The notes under the pieces are model-generated. The model saw only the letters and a program-made list of their open reading frames with translations. It did not search any database and was not told the origin of the DNA. Both the position numbers and the translations under genes were made by a program. From Marinimicrobium agarilyticum DSM 16975 (lineage in GTDB: Bacteria > Pseudomonadota > Gammaproteobacteria > Pseudomonadales > Cellvibrionaceae), in NCBI RefSeq assembly GCF_000423345.1, contig NZ_AUHU01000013.1, positions 1 through 64,000 on the forward strand: a stretch of 64,000 nt of DNA. Reading direction: 5' to 3'. Positions 26,377-36,137 of the stretch are shown piece by piece. How positions within the stretch are numbered: the stretch's first letter is position 1; each line of letters begins with the position of its first letter.

Positions 26377-27468
26377 ATGGGTTTTAACTGCGGCATCGTT
26401 GGCTTGCCCAACGTGGGTAAGTCCACACTGTTCAACGCACTGACCAAAGCGGGAATCGGCGCTGAAAACTTTCCCTTCTGCACCATTGAGCCCAACGCGG
26501 GCGTGGTCATGGTGCCGGACCCCCGGCTCGACAAGCTCGCCGAGATCGTCAAACCGGAGAAGGTCATCCCCACCACCATGGAGTTTGTGGACATCGCCGG
26601 CCTGGTGGCGGGCGCCTCCAAGGGCGAGGGGCTGGGCAACAAATTCCTGGCCAACATTCGTGAAACTGACGCCATCGCCCACGTGGTGCGCTGCTTTGAG
26701 GACGATAACGTCATCCATGTCGCCAACACCGTGGACCCGGAAGCCGATATCGAGGTCATCAACACCGAACTGGCCCTGGCCGACCTGGAAACTGTGGACA
26801 AAGCCCTGCTGCGCTACACCAAGTCCGCCAAAGGGGGCGACAAGCACGCCATCGCCATGAAAGCCCTGCTGGAGAAGATTCAGCCTCACCTGGACGAAGC
26901 CAAGCCCCTGCGCTCTTTCGGCCTGTCAGAGGACGAACAGAGCCTGCTGCGGGAGCTCACCCTGCTGACAGTGAAACCCACCATGTACATCGCCAACGTC
27001 TCGGAAGACGGGTTCGAGAACAACCCTTACCTTGACAAAGTGCACGCGATCGCCAAGGAAGAGAACGCCATCGTGGTGCCTATCTGCAACAAGATGGAGG
27101 CGGAAATCGCGGAGCTGGAGGACGACGAGAAGGCCGAGTTCCTCGAAGAGATGGGCATGGAAGAGGCCGGCCTGGACCGGGTCATCCGTGCTGGCTACGA
27201 GCTGCTGGGCTTGCACACCTACTTTACCGCCGGGGTCAAGGAGGTGCGGGCCTGGACCATACCCGTCGGCGCCACCGCCCCCCAGGCAGCGGGCAAGATC
27301 CACACCGACTTCGAGAAAGGCTTCATTCGCGCCGAAGTCGTGGGCTACGATGACTACGTCAGCCACAAGGGCGAACAGGGCGCCAAAGATGCCGGCAAAT
27401 GGCGTCTGGAGGGCAAGGAATACACCGTTCGCGACGGCGATGTGGTGCACTTCCGCTTCAACGTCTGA
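26377..27468 (+). CDS. ychF: Redox-regulated ribosome-associated ATPase/GTPase
   Basis: This 363-residue Obg-family P-loop protein has the Walker A motif [14 protein letters not shown] (residues 7-20), the switch II region [20 protein letters not shown], and the C-terminal TGS domain ending [14 protein letters not shown]. The G4 motif is the YchF type, NVSE (about residue 208), which favours ATP over GTP. Length is exactly typical. It normally follows pth, and the fructan-related insertion now separates them. Confidence 0.97.
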   Translation: MGFNCGIVGLPNVGKSTLFNALTKAGIGAENFPFCTIEPNAGVVMVPDPRLDKLAEIVKPEKVIPTTMEFVDIAGLVAGASKGEGLGNKFLANIRETDAIAHVVRCFEDDNVIHVANTVDPEADIEVINTELALADLETVDKALLRYTKSAKGGDKHAIAMKALLEKIQPHLDEAKPLRSFGLSEDEQSLLRELTLLTVKPTMYIANVSEDGFENNPYLDKVHAIAKEENAIVVPICNKMEAEIAELEDDEKAEFLEEMGMEEAGLDRVIRAGYELLGLHTYFTAGVKEVRAWTIPVGATAPQAAGKIHTDFEKGFIRAEVVGYDDYVSHKGEQGAKDAGKWRLEGKEYTVRDGDVVHFRFNV

Positions 27469-27541
27469 CGCAATATTAAATTGGCCACGAAAGGCTTGAC
27501 TTTAAAGGGGCAGATAGGGAAAATACGCGCCCTAAACAAGT

Positions 27542-27618
27542 GGCTAGGTAGCTCAGCTGGTTAGAGCACAGCATTCATAATGCTGGGGTCGGCGGTTCAA
27601 GTCCGCCCCTAGCTACCA
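27542..27618 (+). tRNA. tRNA-Met (CAT), elongator type
   Basis: A 77-nt cloverleaf with encoded CCA. The acceptor GGCTAGG pairs with CCTAGCT (a G1-U72 wobble). Anticodon stem CAGCA/TGCTG with loop TTCATAA gives CAT. It lacks the unpaired C1 and the three-GC anticodon stem of an initiator, so it is the elongator. Confidence 0.95.
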
Positions 27619-27625
27619 CTTTCCA

Positions 27626-27653
27626 AAAACCCGCGCCCCGGCGCGGGTTTTTT
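27626..27653 (+). terminator. Terminator after tRNA-Met
   Basis: CCCGCGC (27630-27636) pairs with GCGCGGG (27641-27647), with flanking A and T runs (AAAA before, six T after). Confidence 0.9.
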
Positions 27654-27821
27654 ATGGCACCCGCCTTGACTTTCTCCCCAGCCGGACGCATGTTCTTAAA
27701 CAGGTGGGGACAAAAATTCCGGCGCCCGATACTCCCGGCCCGGATCACCTGCCCCACCCGGCGAGGCCGGCCAATCCAGCTGCCGGCCCATTTCCAACAG
27801 GAAGAGGTATTGGGAGCAACT

Positions 27822-28157
27822 ATGAATATACAATTGTCCGGACACCACCTGGATATCACCGATGGCATTCGCGAAGCCGTCGATCAGCGTTTCAACAAAA
27901 TTCAAAAACACTACCCGGACATCGGGGACCTTTCCATGGCACTGACCGTCGAACGCCACGTTCAGGCAGTGGAGGTCACCACCCAGTACAAAGGCGCCAC
28001 GGTGGCGGCACATGCCGAATCCCAAGACCTGTACGCCGCCATCGGCGATGCCGCTCGCAAGCTGGATGCGGCGCTGGCCAAGCGCAAAGGCAGTACCGGT
28101 GGCAACCGACATGACAAGCCGGTCCTCGACACCAGCGAGGAACCGACCGACTCGTAA
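27822..28157 (+). CDS. hpf: Ribosome hibernation-promoting factor
   Basis: This 111-residue RaiA/HPF protein inactivates or dimerises 70S ribosomes in slow growth. It starts MNIQLSGHHLDITDGIREAVDQRFNKIQKH and has the VEVTTQYKGATVAAHAESQDLYAAIGDAARKLDAALAKRK core, which is the short HPF form with a small extra tail. The ATG at 27822 has GGGAG upstream; the upstream in-frame stretch to 27654 overlaps the tRNA terminator and is not coding. It is monocistronic here and not beside rpoN. Confidence 0.92.
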   Translation: MNIQLSGHHLDITDGIREAVDQRFNKIQKHYPDIGDLSMALTVERHVQAVEVTTQYKGATVAAHAESQDLYAAIGDAARKLDAALAKRKGSTGGNRHDKPVLDTSEEPTDS

Positions 28158-28173
28158 TCTCCTTCCTCCCGGA

Positions 28174-28204
28174 GGGGGCACGCTTCTCACGGTGCGCCCC
28201 CTTT
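28174..28204 (+). terminator. Possible terminator after hpf
   Basis: GGGGGC (28174-28179) pairs with GCCCCC (28196-28201), with extra pairing of AC and GT inside and a short T run. Moderate strength only. Confidence 0.45.
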
Positions 28205-28223
28205 GCCCCTATCAGCATTAGCC

Positions 28224-28254
28224 AAAAAAAAGGCGCTGCCTGACGGTCAGCGCC
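28224..28254 (-). terminator. Terminator for the susC-susD transcript
   Basis: On the minus strand GGCGCTG (28254-28248) pairs with CAGCGCC (28238-28232), followed by eight T. It lies 110 bases past the susD stop. Confidence 0.85.
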
Positions 28255-28364
28255 TGCACACCAAATTGTAGCGTCAAGAGACACAAGCCCCGGAGAGCAC
28301 CGGTTCCCAACAATCCGGTGAGCATTGAGCGCACATCGTCCCTGATCGCGCCTTTTGGGAAAAC

Positions 28365-30086
28365 TCAGTAACCGGGGTTCTGTTCGTACAGGCCACCACT
28401 GAGGTTAATCTGTTGTTGCGGGATGGGCATATATTCATGCTTACCCTCGGTAAAAGCCGCATCCTGCAAGTACTCTTTTCGGGTTTCCTCAACCGTGAGG
28501 TACTCGTCGATAGTCTCCTTAGCAACCCCCCAGCGAACCAGGTCAAAGAAGCGGTGCCCTTCCAGCCCCAGCTCCAGGCGACGCTCCCAGCGCAGCGCAC
28601 GACGGGCTTCGGCCTGATCCTCGAAGGCGTCATAGATGCCAATGTTATAGATGCTGTAATTGTCCAACCGGCCCAGGCTGTTCATTGCGCGCGTGCGAAT
28701 GCGGTTAATGATTGGCAGGGCCTCATCCTCCCGGTTCAACTCGATCAGCGCTTCAGCCTTCCACAACAGCACGTCAGAGTAGCGCACGAGAATGGTGTTT
28801 TTGGAAAACACGGTAAAGGGGCCATTTTGCATCCGGCACTCACAATCTGGATGCTCAAGTTCCTTCATGGAGATGAAGTTGCCGTAAGTGGCCGGATTTC
28901 GCGCCCAGGCATCACCGTTCTCAATAATCAGGTCTTCGTCGTATTTGAAGGGTTTACCTTCCATTGCCACCGTGTGATCCAACCGAGGATCAACCATGTC
29001 GGACTGAGCGTCGTACAGCGAGTCGTTAAAGCCATCAAACATCGGCAACCCGTCTGCGCCAGTTTTAAACGCGTTGACAAAGTTGTCTGTCGGGACATGG
29101 AACCCACAGCACCCAAAACCGCCGGACATGGGGGTATTCAGAGCCACCCCCCAGGCGCCACGACCATCCGGGCTGCCATCTTCGCGAGAGCGCTGAATTT
29201 CAAACACGGATTCGCGATTATTTTCAAACTCCCACAGGAAGTTTTTGGCAAAGTCATCCACCAAACCATAGTGACCATTGGCTTCAATGTCATCCACCAG
29301 GGATACAACCTCTTCCAGATTGTCAGTATTGATTTCAACGACCTGATGGTTCTCATCTTTTACGTACGCTTGATACAACAACGCTTTGGCCAAGTAGGCC
29401 CGAGCTGCATCGCGGTCGGCTCGGCCAGCCTGATCCTGATCCTGCGGCAAAGGCAGGTGCTCCACACCAAAGCGGAAATCGGCCGCAATTTTGTCCCACA
29501 ACTCTTGCGAGGTTAAGTCCACGTTGCTGGTGGCTTCCACCTGCTCCGGCGTCATCGTCTCGTCAATCCAGGGAAGTCGGTTATAGTGAATTTTCAGGTC
29601 GAAATAAAACACCCCGCGAATAAACCGTAACTCGGCTTGGCGAGCGGCCTTGTTCGGGTACACCGACTCGTCCACATCATTCATGACCTTGAGTGCGGCG
29701 TTCGCCCGGGAAATGCCGGTAAAGTCACGCACCCATTTCTTGTTATTCAGGTCAATAAAGTCTGGCGGGAAAGATTCGCCGTCCGCCACCAGCGGCTCGT
29801 ACAGGGAGAGGGCATGGTAGGCGAAGATATCCGCCGCCCCATTCCCACCCTTGTGGGCATCACCCGCGCGCAGGTTGCCGGTGGGCCACAGATACATCGG
29901 AGCCGTATAGTGGTCGTTGCCCAGATAGGAATACGCCGCCGTGACCAGTGCGTCCAGATTTTCGACGGTTTTTACCTGGTCCTCGCTCAAGGCAGACTTG
30001 GGCTCGACTTCCAGTGAGTCGCTGCCGCAGGCGCTGATGGCGAAGGCCATCACGGCGGACAATGCTAATTTATAGGTCTTATTCAT
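28365..30086 (-). CDS. SusD/RagB family glycan-binding lipoprotein
   Basis: This 573-residue lipoprotein has signal and lipobox ISAC (Cys20), helical TPR-like segments, and the SusD C-terminal signature region: WERRLELGLEGHRFFDLVRWG and then a YMPIPQQQINLSGG...QNPGY ending. SusD proteins cap the SusC outer-membrane channel like a lid and bind oligosaccharide. It lies 48 bases after susC in the same operon. GAGG precedes the ATG. SusD is a hallmark of Bacteroidota and is uncommon in gammaproteobacteria, so horizontal transfer of the pair is likely. Base composition here is lower in GC than the flanking core genes. Confidence 0.92.
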   Translation of the reverse strand: MNKTYKLALSAVMAFAISACGSDSLEVEPKSALSEDQVKTVENLDALVTAAYSYLGNDHYTAPMYLWPTGNLRAGDAHKGGNGAADIFAYHALSLYEPLVADGESFPPDFIDLNNKKWVRDFTGISRANAALKVMNDVDESVYPNKAARQAELRFIRGVFYFDLKIHYNRLPWIDETMTPEQVEATSNVDLTSQELWDKIAADFRFGVEHLPLPQDQDQAGRADRDAARAYLAKALLYQAYVKDENHQVVEINTDNLEEVVSLVDDIEANGHYGLVDDFAKNFLWEFENNRESVFEIQRSREDGSPDGRGAWGVALNTPMSGGFGCCGFHVPTDNFVNAFKTGADGLPMFDGFNDSLYDAQSDMVDPRLDHTVAMEGKPFKYDEDLIIENGDAWARNPATYGNFISMKELEHPDCECRMQNGPFTVFSKNTILVRYSDVLLWKAEALIELNREDEALPIINRIRTRAMNSLGRLDNYSIYNIGIYDAFEDQAEARRALRWERRLELGLEGHRFFDLVRWGVAKETIDEYLTVEETRKEYLQDAAFTEGKHEYMPIPQQQINLSGGLYEQNPGY

Positions 30087-30134
30087 ACTGTTAACCTCAA
30101 TTTAATGTGTCTGAATTCGTCTCTACCGCTTCCA

Positions 30135-33059
30135 TTAGAAGGTGAGGTTTACACCCAGGTTGATGCTGCGCGGAATCGGGAAAGTGGCTCCCGGGGTTTC
30201 CGGGTCTTGGGCCAAAGTGCCATCCGGCGTGATGGTCAACAGGTTCTGCCCCTGAATGTAGAACCGCCCCGTACTGGCTCCGATCGCGCCCCAGAAGGAA
30301 TCAGAAGGGGTGTAACCCACGGACAGGTCCCGCAGCTTCAGATAGGAGGCATCCTCCCAGAAGAAGGTAGACGAACGCGCTTCATTGTTGTTATCCACCA
30401 ATGTCAGCGCAGGAACATTGCTATCCGTATTCTCTGGCGACCAGGCTCCCAGTACACGATCGCCATAATTGGAGCCAGCGTTAAGCGACGTAAAGTCGGT
30501 GAAAAAGCGCCAATGGTTGCGAATCTGGCCTCCGTGCACCCCCTGCCAGAACATATTGAAATCCCAGTTCTCATAACCAAGCCTGAAGTTCACGCCGTAG
30601 GTGAAGTCTGGATCGGTCGTCGTAAAGTATTTCTGGTCTGCTTCGTTAATTTCGCCATTGCCGTCCAGGTCCCGGTAGCGAATACGACCCGGAGCCGCAC
30701 CGGCCTGATCCGCGTGAGCTTCTACTTCTTCCTGATTCTGGAACAGGCCATCGGCTACGTAGCCAAACACGGCGTTGATGGATTCACCCAAAATGGTTTT
30801 GTCACGGCCATTACCCGGGAAGGAGTTGACCACATCATCGGGCAGGTCAATCACGGTATTTTCAGCGCTGGAGATGTTACCGCTGATTTCATAATCGAAA
30901 ACGCCCAGGCTCTGAATTTCAAAGTCATTGGCATAGGTCAGCGATAGCTCTACACCGGAGTTCTCAATGGTGCCACCATTCACGATTTTGGAAGCCCCTT
31001 CACCCTGAGTCGCCAGAGGCTGGGTACGGGTAAGGATGTCTTCGGTGGTTTTCTCAAACCAGTCCAGCGAACCGCTCAAGGTGCCATCAAACATTTCAAA
31101 ATCGAGACCGACGTTGGTCTGAACCGAGGTTTCCCACTTCAGGTCGTCGTTACCGATTTGAACCCGGGCAAAGCCAGAGGGAAGATTTCCTGTGTCGGCA
31201 CCGGCGAGGTCATACGCGGTGCCCTCATCCTGCTGTGTGGTAAAAAGCGTTGTGGTCGCGTAGCGACTTTCATAAATCGTGGAAGTTGCGCGAGTATCAA
31301 TTTCCTGGTTACCGTTCTCACCCCAGCTGGCGCGCAGCTTCAGCTCGTCGATAAAGTCAACATCAAAGAAAGCCTCATCGGAAATGAACCAGCCTGCGGA
31401 TACGGCGGGGAAGGTACCATAGCGATGATTTTCACCGAAGCGGGACGAGCCGTCGCGCCGAACAGTGACAGAGGCCAGGTAACGACCCTGGTAATCGTAA
31501 TCGACTTGGGTGAAGTAGGACAGCATCGTCCAGGCGTCGCCGGAACCGCTGACTTCGGTCCCCTCGGTACCTTGGGACAAAAACGCGTAGTCGCGACTAT
31601 CGGATGCATAGCCCTGGTTGGCGCCGTTGAAACCTTCCGTCTCAAAATCAACCGTCTCCACGCCACCGAGCACTTTCAGGAAGTGGCCGTTGGCAAAGTC
31701 CCAACTGTATTCGGCGGTATTGGTCCACACCAGCGTCTGATTCCAGTTATGGGTCGTTACCAGCTCGTCGTCAAAGTTGAGGTTGCCGGCCTGGAAAGCG
31801 CGGGTGTAATCGCGGTAGTAGAACTGGCCGTAGTCCAGACCCACATTGGAGCGAAGAAGCAGATCATCCATCGGGCGGTAATCAATATAGGCGTTACCAA
31901 CGACCCGATTGTAGGTGTTCTCGTTGTCTTTGTTCATCTCGATCAGACGAACCGGGTTGTCACGATCAGTAATGCCCGGGGCCGGCCCACCCCAGCCTTC
32001 GCCGTCCACTGTGTGAACCGGAACAATGGACTGTTGTTCGATCGACAGATTCAGAATACCCTCGGCCAGATCATTGACCTTGTTGGAAACCTGGTTGGTG
32101 AATGTGAAGTTCTCACCAATCGTGAGGTCTCCATCCATAAAGTCAAAGCTGGAGTTCACCCGAAACGCCATTCGTTCGAACTGGGATTCGTCCACCACCC
32201 CTTCGGCATTGTAGTACCCGAATGACGCATACAGGTTGGAGTCGTCACTGGATTTTCCAGCGGAGATGTGCAGGTCGCTCACCTTAGCGGTGCGGGTGAC
32301 CTGGTCAAACCAGTTGGTGCTTGCCGGGCGCATGGTCTGAGCGGAATCCAGGTACTCCGGCAACCGAATCTCGTTTAGCGCGGGGCTGTCGTAGTCACCG
32401 TTCCAGTCGTAAGTGTATAACGGGCTGGCGTTGTTCGGATCAGTACCATCATTGACCGCCGCCTGGAATACGGCACGGGCCCGCTGCTGGGTATTGAGCG
32501 GATTCAGGTCGTAGGAGTAATCCTGAAAGGACTGGTTGTAACGGATATTGACGCCTTCCGCGTCGGACCCTTTCTTGGTGGTGATGACGATCACACCGTT
32601 GGCGGCGCGCGCGCCGTAAACACTGCCGGTGGCAGCATCACGCAGCACCTGGATCGACTTTATATCATTCGGATTCAGCTCATGCATGCCTTTGGTGGTC
32701 GGCACACCGTCAATTACGTACAGCGGCTCGTTGAAGCCCAGCCCGCCGATACCCTGGCCGCGAATGCGCACTGTCGACGCAGGGTTGGGGTTACCGCTGG
32801 TGGTGATCTGGACCCCCGGGAGTCGGCCCTGAAGATTCTGCATGATATTGCCGGAGGGCATGTCCTCCACATCATCGATATCCACTGAATCCACAGCACC
32901 CAGCAGCTTGCGCTCCTCTGTAGTGCTGTAGCCGGTCACCACAATCTCTTCCAGCGCCCGCGAGGAAGACTGACTGTCAGGCCCGTCGTCCTGGCCATGG
33001 GCCAGTCCGGGCGCAATTGCGCATGAAAGCGCACTGATGGCAAATAGCGATTTGTTCAT
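30135..33059 (-). CDS. SusC/RagA family TonB-dependent outer-membrane transporter
   Basis: This 974-residue transporter has a signal peptide ending near AHG (residue 22), a TonB-box-like segment (EEIVVTGYS), and a plug with YVIDGVPT and the SusC/RagA signature DAATGSVYGARAANGVIVITTKKG. A 22-strand barrel ending in a final aromatic (VNLTF) follows. It lacks the N-terminal carboxypeptidase-regulatory-like domain usual in Bacteroidota SusC, so the TonB box begins directly after the signal peptide. The ATG at 33059 has GAGGAAA upstream; the in-frame ATG at 33083 is less likely. With SusD it should import oligosaccharides into the periplasm. Confidence 0.93.
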   Translation of the reverse strand: MNKSLFAISALSCAIAPGLAHGQDDGPDSQSSSRALEEIVVTGYSTTEERKLLGAVDSVDIDDVEDMPSGNIMQNLQGRLPGVQITTSGNPNPASTVRIRGQGIGGLGFNEPLYVIDGVPTTKGMHELNPNDIKSIQVLRDAATGSVYGARAANGVIVITTKKGSDAEGVNIRYNQSFQDYSYDLNPLNTQQRARAVFQAAVNDGTDPNNASPLYTYDWNGDYDSPALNEIRLPEYLDSAQTMRPASTNWFDQVTRTAKVSDLHISAGKSSDDSNLYASFGYYNAEGVVDESQFERMAFRVNSSFDFMDGDLTIGENFTFTNQVSNKVNDLAEGILNLSIEQQSIVPVHTVDGEGWGGPAPGITDRDNPVRLIEMNKDNENTYNRVVGNAYIDYRPMDDLLLRSNVGLDYGQFYYRDYTRAFQAGNLNFDDELVTTHNWNQTLVWTNTAEYSWDFANGHFLKVLGGVETVDFETEGFNGANQGYASDSRDYAFLSQGTEGTEVSGSGDAWTMLSYFTQVDYDYQGRYLASVTVRRDGSSRFGENHRYGTFPAVSAGWFISDEAFFDVDFIDELKLRASWGENGNQEIDTRATSTIYESRYATTTLFTTQQDEGTAYDLAGADTGNLPSGFARVQIGNDDLKWETSVQTNVGLDFEMFDGTLSGSLDWFEKTTEDILTRTQPLATQGEGASKIVNGGTIENSGVELSLTYANDFEIQSLGVFDYEISGNISSAENTVIDLPDDVVNSFPGNGRDKTILGESINAVFGYVADGLFQNQEEVEAHADQAGAAPGRIRYRDLDGNGEINEADQKYFTTTDPDFTYGVNFRLGYENWDFNMFWQGVHGGQIRNHWRFFTDFTSLNAGSNYGDRVLGAWSPENTDSNVPALTLVDNNNEARSSTFFWEDASYLKLRDLSVGYTPSDSFWGAIGASTGRFYIQGQNLLTITPDGTLAQDPETPGATFPIPRSINLGVNLTF

Positions 33060-33529
33060 AGCAACGTTTCCTCTTTCATTCATTATTTTAAGCAGTTCGA
33101 TTGTGCGTTATCAGAACCGAGACAAAGCCCTCAACAGAGACTTCCGGCCCCCTCTCTCAGCCCCGGACAGAAGCGCCGTGCGGCGCATCGTTTGATGCAC
33201 CTCATCAACCGTAGAGAAGGTGGAACCCGAGAGCTCAAACGAAAGATGTTTGAAAGGATATCGACGACATAGCCCCAGCCAGCGTTCTCGCCAGGGCTCG
33301 CCACAGAGACGTTTACCAATGGGTGTGCACCGGTTAAACGCCGCACTTCGTTTTTGTGTTTCATTATGTCCTCGCCAAGCTGTCGACCAAGCGGCGCTCA
33401 ATTCTTCCTTTTATATAGCGAAAGCTGATCGAACTGTTATTGGTTATATCTTTTGTTGTCTAAGGTGCGCATCGAAATGTGCTTCACCTTCTAAATTACA
33501 TAAGGATTTATCCCATTTCAAGCAATTTA

Positions 33530-33544
33530 TTAACTTTGAGTTAA
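33530..33544. promoter_or_regulatory. Palindromic operator candidate
   Basis: TTAACT-TTG-AGTTAA is a perfect 6-bp inverted repeat, followed at once by another partial repeat (AGTTA...TAACT, 33539-33555). It lies upstream of the predicted fructokinase promoter. Related AAGTTAA words occur before the four-module lipoprotein gene. The ROK regulator at 37.9 kb is the obvious candidate ligand. Confidence 0.4.
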
Positions 33545-33600
33545 GTAAATAACTTCAATTAAACGGCTTATAAATCATACATTAGTAGAAAAATAGATTA

Positions 33601-33629
33601 TTGACTAATATATTTAACCGTGATTTACT
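33601..33629 (+). promoter_or_regulatory. Predicted sigma-70 promoter for fructokinase-porter-GH32 operon
   Basis: The -35 is TTGACT (33601-33606), then a 17-base spacer, then -10 TTTACT (33624-33629). The fructokinase start is 64 bases downstream. The -35 is five of six and the -10 four of six consensus matches. Confidence 0.45.
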
Positions 33630-33692
33630 TAGTCGAAATGGGGCCAGCCCCACAATAATTCCAGACACCAATAAGTAAGAGCGAGATGTGTT

Positions 33693-34619
33693 GTGAAGTC
33701 ATTACCCAGCCTGTTTGGTGGCGTGGAAGCCGGCGGCACCAAATTCAATTGTGTTATTGGACGCTCCGCCAGCGAGATCACTGCCCGCGCCAGCTTCCCC
33801 ACAACGACCCCCGAAGAAACCCTTGCCAATGCGCTGGCTTTCTTTACCCGGGAAATCGAAACCCAAGGGCCGATCGCCGCCATCGGAGTGGCCTGTTTTG
33901 GCCCGGTTGATCTGAACCCCCACTCGCCGCGCTACGGGTACATTACCGAAACCCCCAAGCCTGACTGGTCCAACACGGACGTGCTGGGTGCCATTGCCGG
34001 TGAACTCGGGGTCCCGGCCGCTTTCGACACCGATGTAAATGGCTCGGCGCTGGGTGAGCTGACTCTGGGGGCCGCACAGGGTTTGGAGGATTTTGTCTAT
34101 GTCACCATCGGCACCGGTGTCGGGGCGGGAATTTTCTCCAACCGTCAGCCCATCAAAGGCAGCATGCATCCGGAAATCGGGCACCTGTTGATGCCTCATG
34201 ACCGCGAACGCGACCCGTTCGAGGGCGCCTGCCCTTTTCACGGCAACTGCCTGGAAGGAATGGTCGCCGGGCCCTCCCTGGAAAAGCGCTGGGGCCGCAA
34301 AGCCGAAACGCTGCCCCCGGAGCACGAGGCCTGGGATCTGCAAGCGGACTACCTGGCCGCCATGTGCTGGAACATCACGGCAGCCTATTCTCCCCAACGT
34401 ATCATTTTGGGCGGCGGCGTAATGAAGCAGGCCCACTTGTTCCCGAAAATCCGCGAACGCTTTCTGCGCGTCATGAACGGTTACCCCTGCGGGGCGGCGG
34501 CGCGCGACCCCAATCACTATATCGTGCCCCCCCAACTGGAAGGCCACGCCGGTGAAGCCGGCGCGATTCTGATGGCCCAGGCAGTCGCGCAGGAGGCTAC
34601 CGGCACTATGGCGGTGTAG
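33693..34619 (+). CDS. ROK-family fructokinase
   Basis: This 308-residue sugar kinase of the ROK fold has the N-terminal phosphate loop GGVEAGGTKFNCVIG, the GTGVGAGI adenosine-contact motif, and the zinc-binding region HPEIGH...C-PFHG-NC-LEG. This Cys/His pattern is typical of bacterial fructokinases that give fructose 6-phosphate, which fits a fructan locus. It starts with GTG at 33693. It heads a plus-strand operon with the MFS porter and a GH32 gene. Confidence 0.9.
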   Translation: MKSLPSLFGGVEAGGTKFNCVIGRSASEITARASFPTTTPEETLANALAFFTREIETQGPIAAIGVACFGPVDLNPHSPRYGYITETPKPDWSNTDVLGAIAGELGVPAAFDTDVNGSALGELTLGAAQGLEDFVYVTIGTGVGAGIFSNRQPIKGSMHPEIGHLLMPHDRERDPFEGACPFHGNCLEGMVAGPSLEKRWGRKAETLPPEHEAWDLQADYLAAMCWNITAAYSPQRIILGGGVMKQAHLFPKIRERFLRVMNGYPCGAAARDPNHYIVPPQLEGHAGEAGAILMAQAVAQEATGTMAV

Positions 34620-34705
34620 GCGCCGCCTGACCCCAACAACGGCGGACCCACGATGTGAGCCGCCCGATGAAGTCACCAACAATAAACTGAAGCGAGGTAG
34701 TCACA

Positions 34706-36100
34706 ATGAGCCATACCAACGGGGCATCGCCGCCCCGCTCTCACCGTGTTGTTATTTTCAGTACCATTGTGGCCGCACTGGGCGGCCTGCTGTTCGGCTT
34801 CGATACCGCCGTCATTTCCGGGACCACTGGCGCTCTGGAACGAGAGTTTGAGCTGAGCAACAACGGGCTGGGTTTCACGGTTGCCATTGCGCTGATCGGC
34901 ACCGTCATCGGCGCTCTCAGCGTCGGAAAACCGGCGGACTGGCTGGGCCGCAAGCGCTCCCTGATGGTGATTGCGGTGATGTATTTCGTCTCCGCCGTGG
35001 GCAGTGCACTGGCGACCATCTGGGGTGAGTTCCTGGTGTATCGGCTGATCGGCGGCCTGGCCGTGGGCGCCGCGTCGGTCGTGGCCCCGATGTACATCGC
35101 GGAAATTTCTCCGGCAGCCATGCGTGGGCGTCTGGTGGCCATCAATCAGCTCAACGTGGTCGGGGGTATCCTGCTGGCCTTTCTGTCGAACTACGTGATT
35201 GGTCTCTCCATTGAGGGCGCCAGCGCCTGGCGCTGGATGCTGGGCATTGAGGCGGTTCCCGCCGCGCTGTTTCTGGCCCTGTTGTTCCTTATTCCCTACA
35301 GCCCGCGGTGGCTGGTCAAGAAAGGGCGGACGCTGGAAGCCCACGACGTTCTGGTCAAAATGGGCGAGCCCAATGTGGAACAAGAATTGGCCGACATCGA
35401 ACGGTCCCTCAAAGACAATGACAACGGCGCCTCTGACAGACTGTTCCAGCGCAAATACCTGTTTCCGATTTTCTGCGCCTGGTCCATTGCCATGTTCAAC
35501 CAGCTCTCTGGCATCAATGCTCTGATGTACTATGCGCCGCGGATTTTTGAAAGCGCCGGTTTCAGTACCGAAGCCTCATTGCTGCAGGCGGTTCTGGTGG
35601 GTGGCACCAACTTTCTGTTCACCGTCATTGCTCTGTTCATGATCGACAAGCTGGGGCGTCGCCCCCTGTTGTTCATCGGCTCCATTGGTACGGCCGCATC
35701 GCTGTTCCTGGTGAGCTACCAGTTTATGGCCGATGAGATTTCCGGCAGCCTGGTGCTCTACGGTCTGCTAGGCTTTATTGCAGCCTTTGCCATCTCTCAG
35801 GGTGCGGTCATCTGGGTGTTTATTTCCGAAATTTTCCCCAACCGGGTGCGCGCCAAAGGACAGGCCTTTGGCAGTTTCACTCACTGGTTTATGGCAGCAG
35901 CGGTGTCCTGGTTGTTCCCGGTATTTGCCGATGGCAACGGCGGGCTGGTATTCATTTTCTTTGGCCTGATGATGGTACTGCAGTTCCTCTTTGTCTGGAA
36001 AATCATGCCGGAAACCAAAGGCACCTCACTCGAAGACCTGGAGTACACACTCCATGTACGGGGTGACGCAAAGTCATCAGCCAATCAACCCTCGGTTTAA
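34706..36100 (+). CDS. MFS sugar porter
   Basis: This 464-residue, 12-span major facilitator of the sugar-porter family has the signatures GGLLFGFDTAVISG (span 1), GRKRSL (loop 2-3), YSPRWLVKKGR before the central loop, QLSGINALMYYAPRIFE (span 7) and PETKGTSLEDLE at the C-terminus. It would move fructose, or a short fructooligosaccharide, by proton symport across the inner membrane. GCGAGG precedes the ATG. It lies between fructokinase and GH32 with short gaps, so it belongs to the same operon. Confidence 0.92.
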   Translation: MSHTNGASPPRSHRVVIFSTIVAALGGLLFGFDTAVISGTTGALEREFELSNNGLGFTVAIALIGTVIGALSVGKPADWLGRKRSLMVIAVMYFVSAVGSALATIWGEFLVYRLIGGLAVGAASVVAPMYIAEISPAAMRGRLVAINQLNVVGGILLAFLSNYVIGLSIEGASAWRWMLGIEAVPAALFLALLFLIPYSPRWLVKKGRTLEAHDVLVKMGEPNVEQELADIERSLKDNDNGASDRLFQRKYLFPIFCAWSIAMFNQLSGINALMYYAPRIFESAGFSTEASLLQAVLVGGTNFLFTVIALFMIDKLGRRPLLFIGSIGTAASLFLVSYQFMADEISGSLVLYGLLGFIAAFAISQGAVIWVFISEIFPNRVRAKGQAFGSFTHWFMAAAVSWLFPVFADGNGGLVFIFFGLMMVLQFLFVWKIMPETKGTSLEDLEYTLHVRGDAKSSANQPSV

Positions 36101-36137
36101 ACATGACCCCATTGATAACACCACAAAGAGGTTAACC

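Larger units (their letters stand above)
33060..33692. promoter_or_regulatory. Divergent control region between susC and the fructokinase gene
   Basis: There is no convincing gene in these 633 bases. The half near susC (33060-33400) has mixed composition and contains a minus-strand open frame (33111-33401, TTG start, AAAGGAAG upstream) with no recognisable product; it may simply be a long susC leader. The half from 33400 to 33660 is strongly AT-rich and carries a palindrome and a good sigma-70-like promoter, annotated separately. Confidence 0.6.

Noticed and set aside
33111-33401. 96-codon minus-strand frame upstream of susC
   Set aside because: It has a TTG start with a fair ribosome binding site but no recognisable sequence, and it may only be the susC leader. 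Not supported as a gene.
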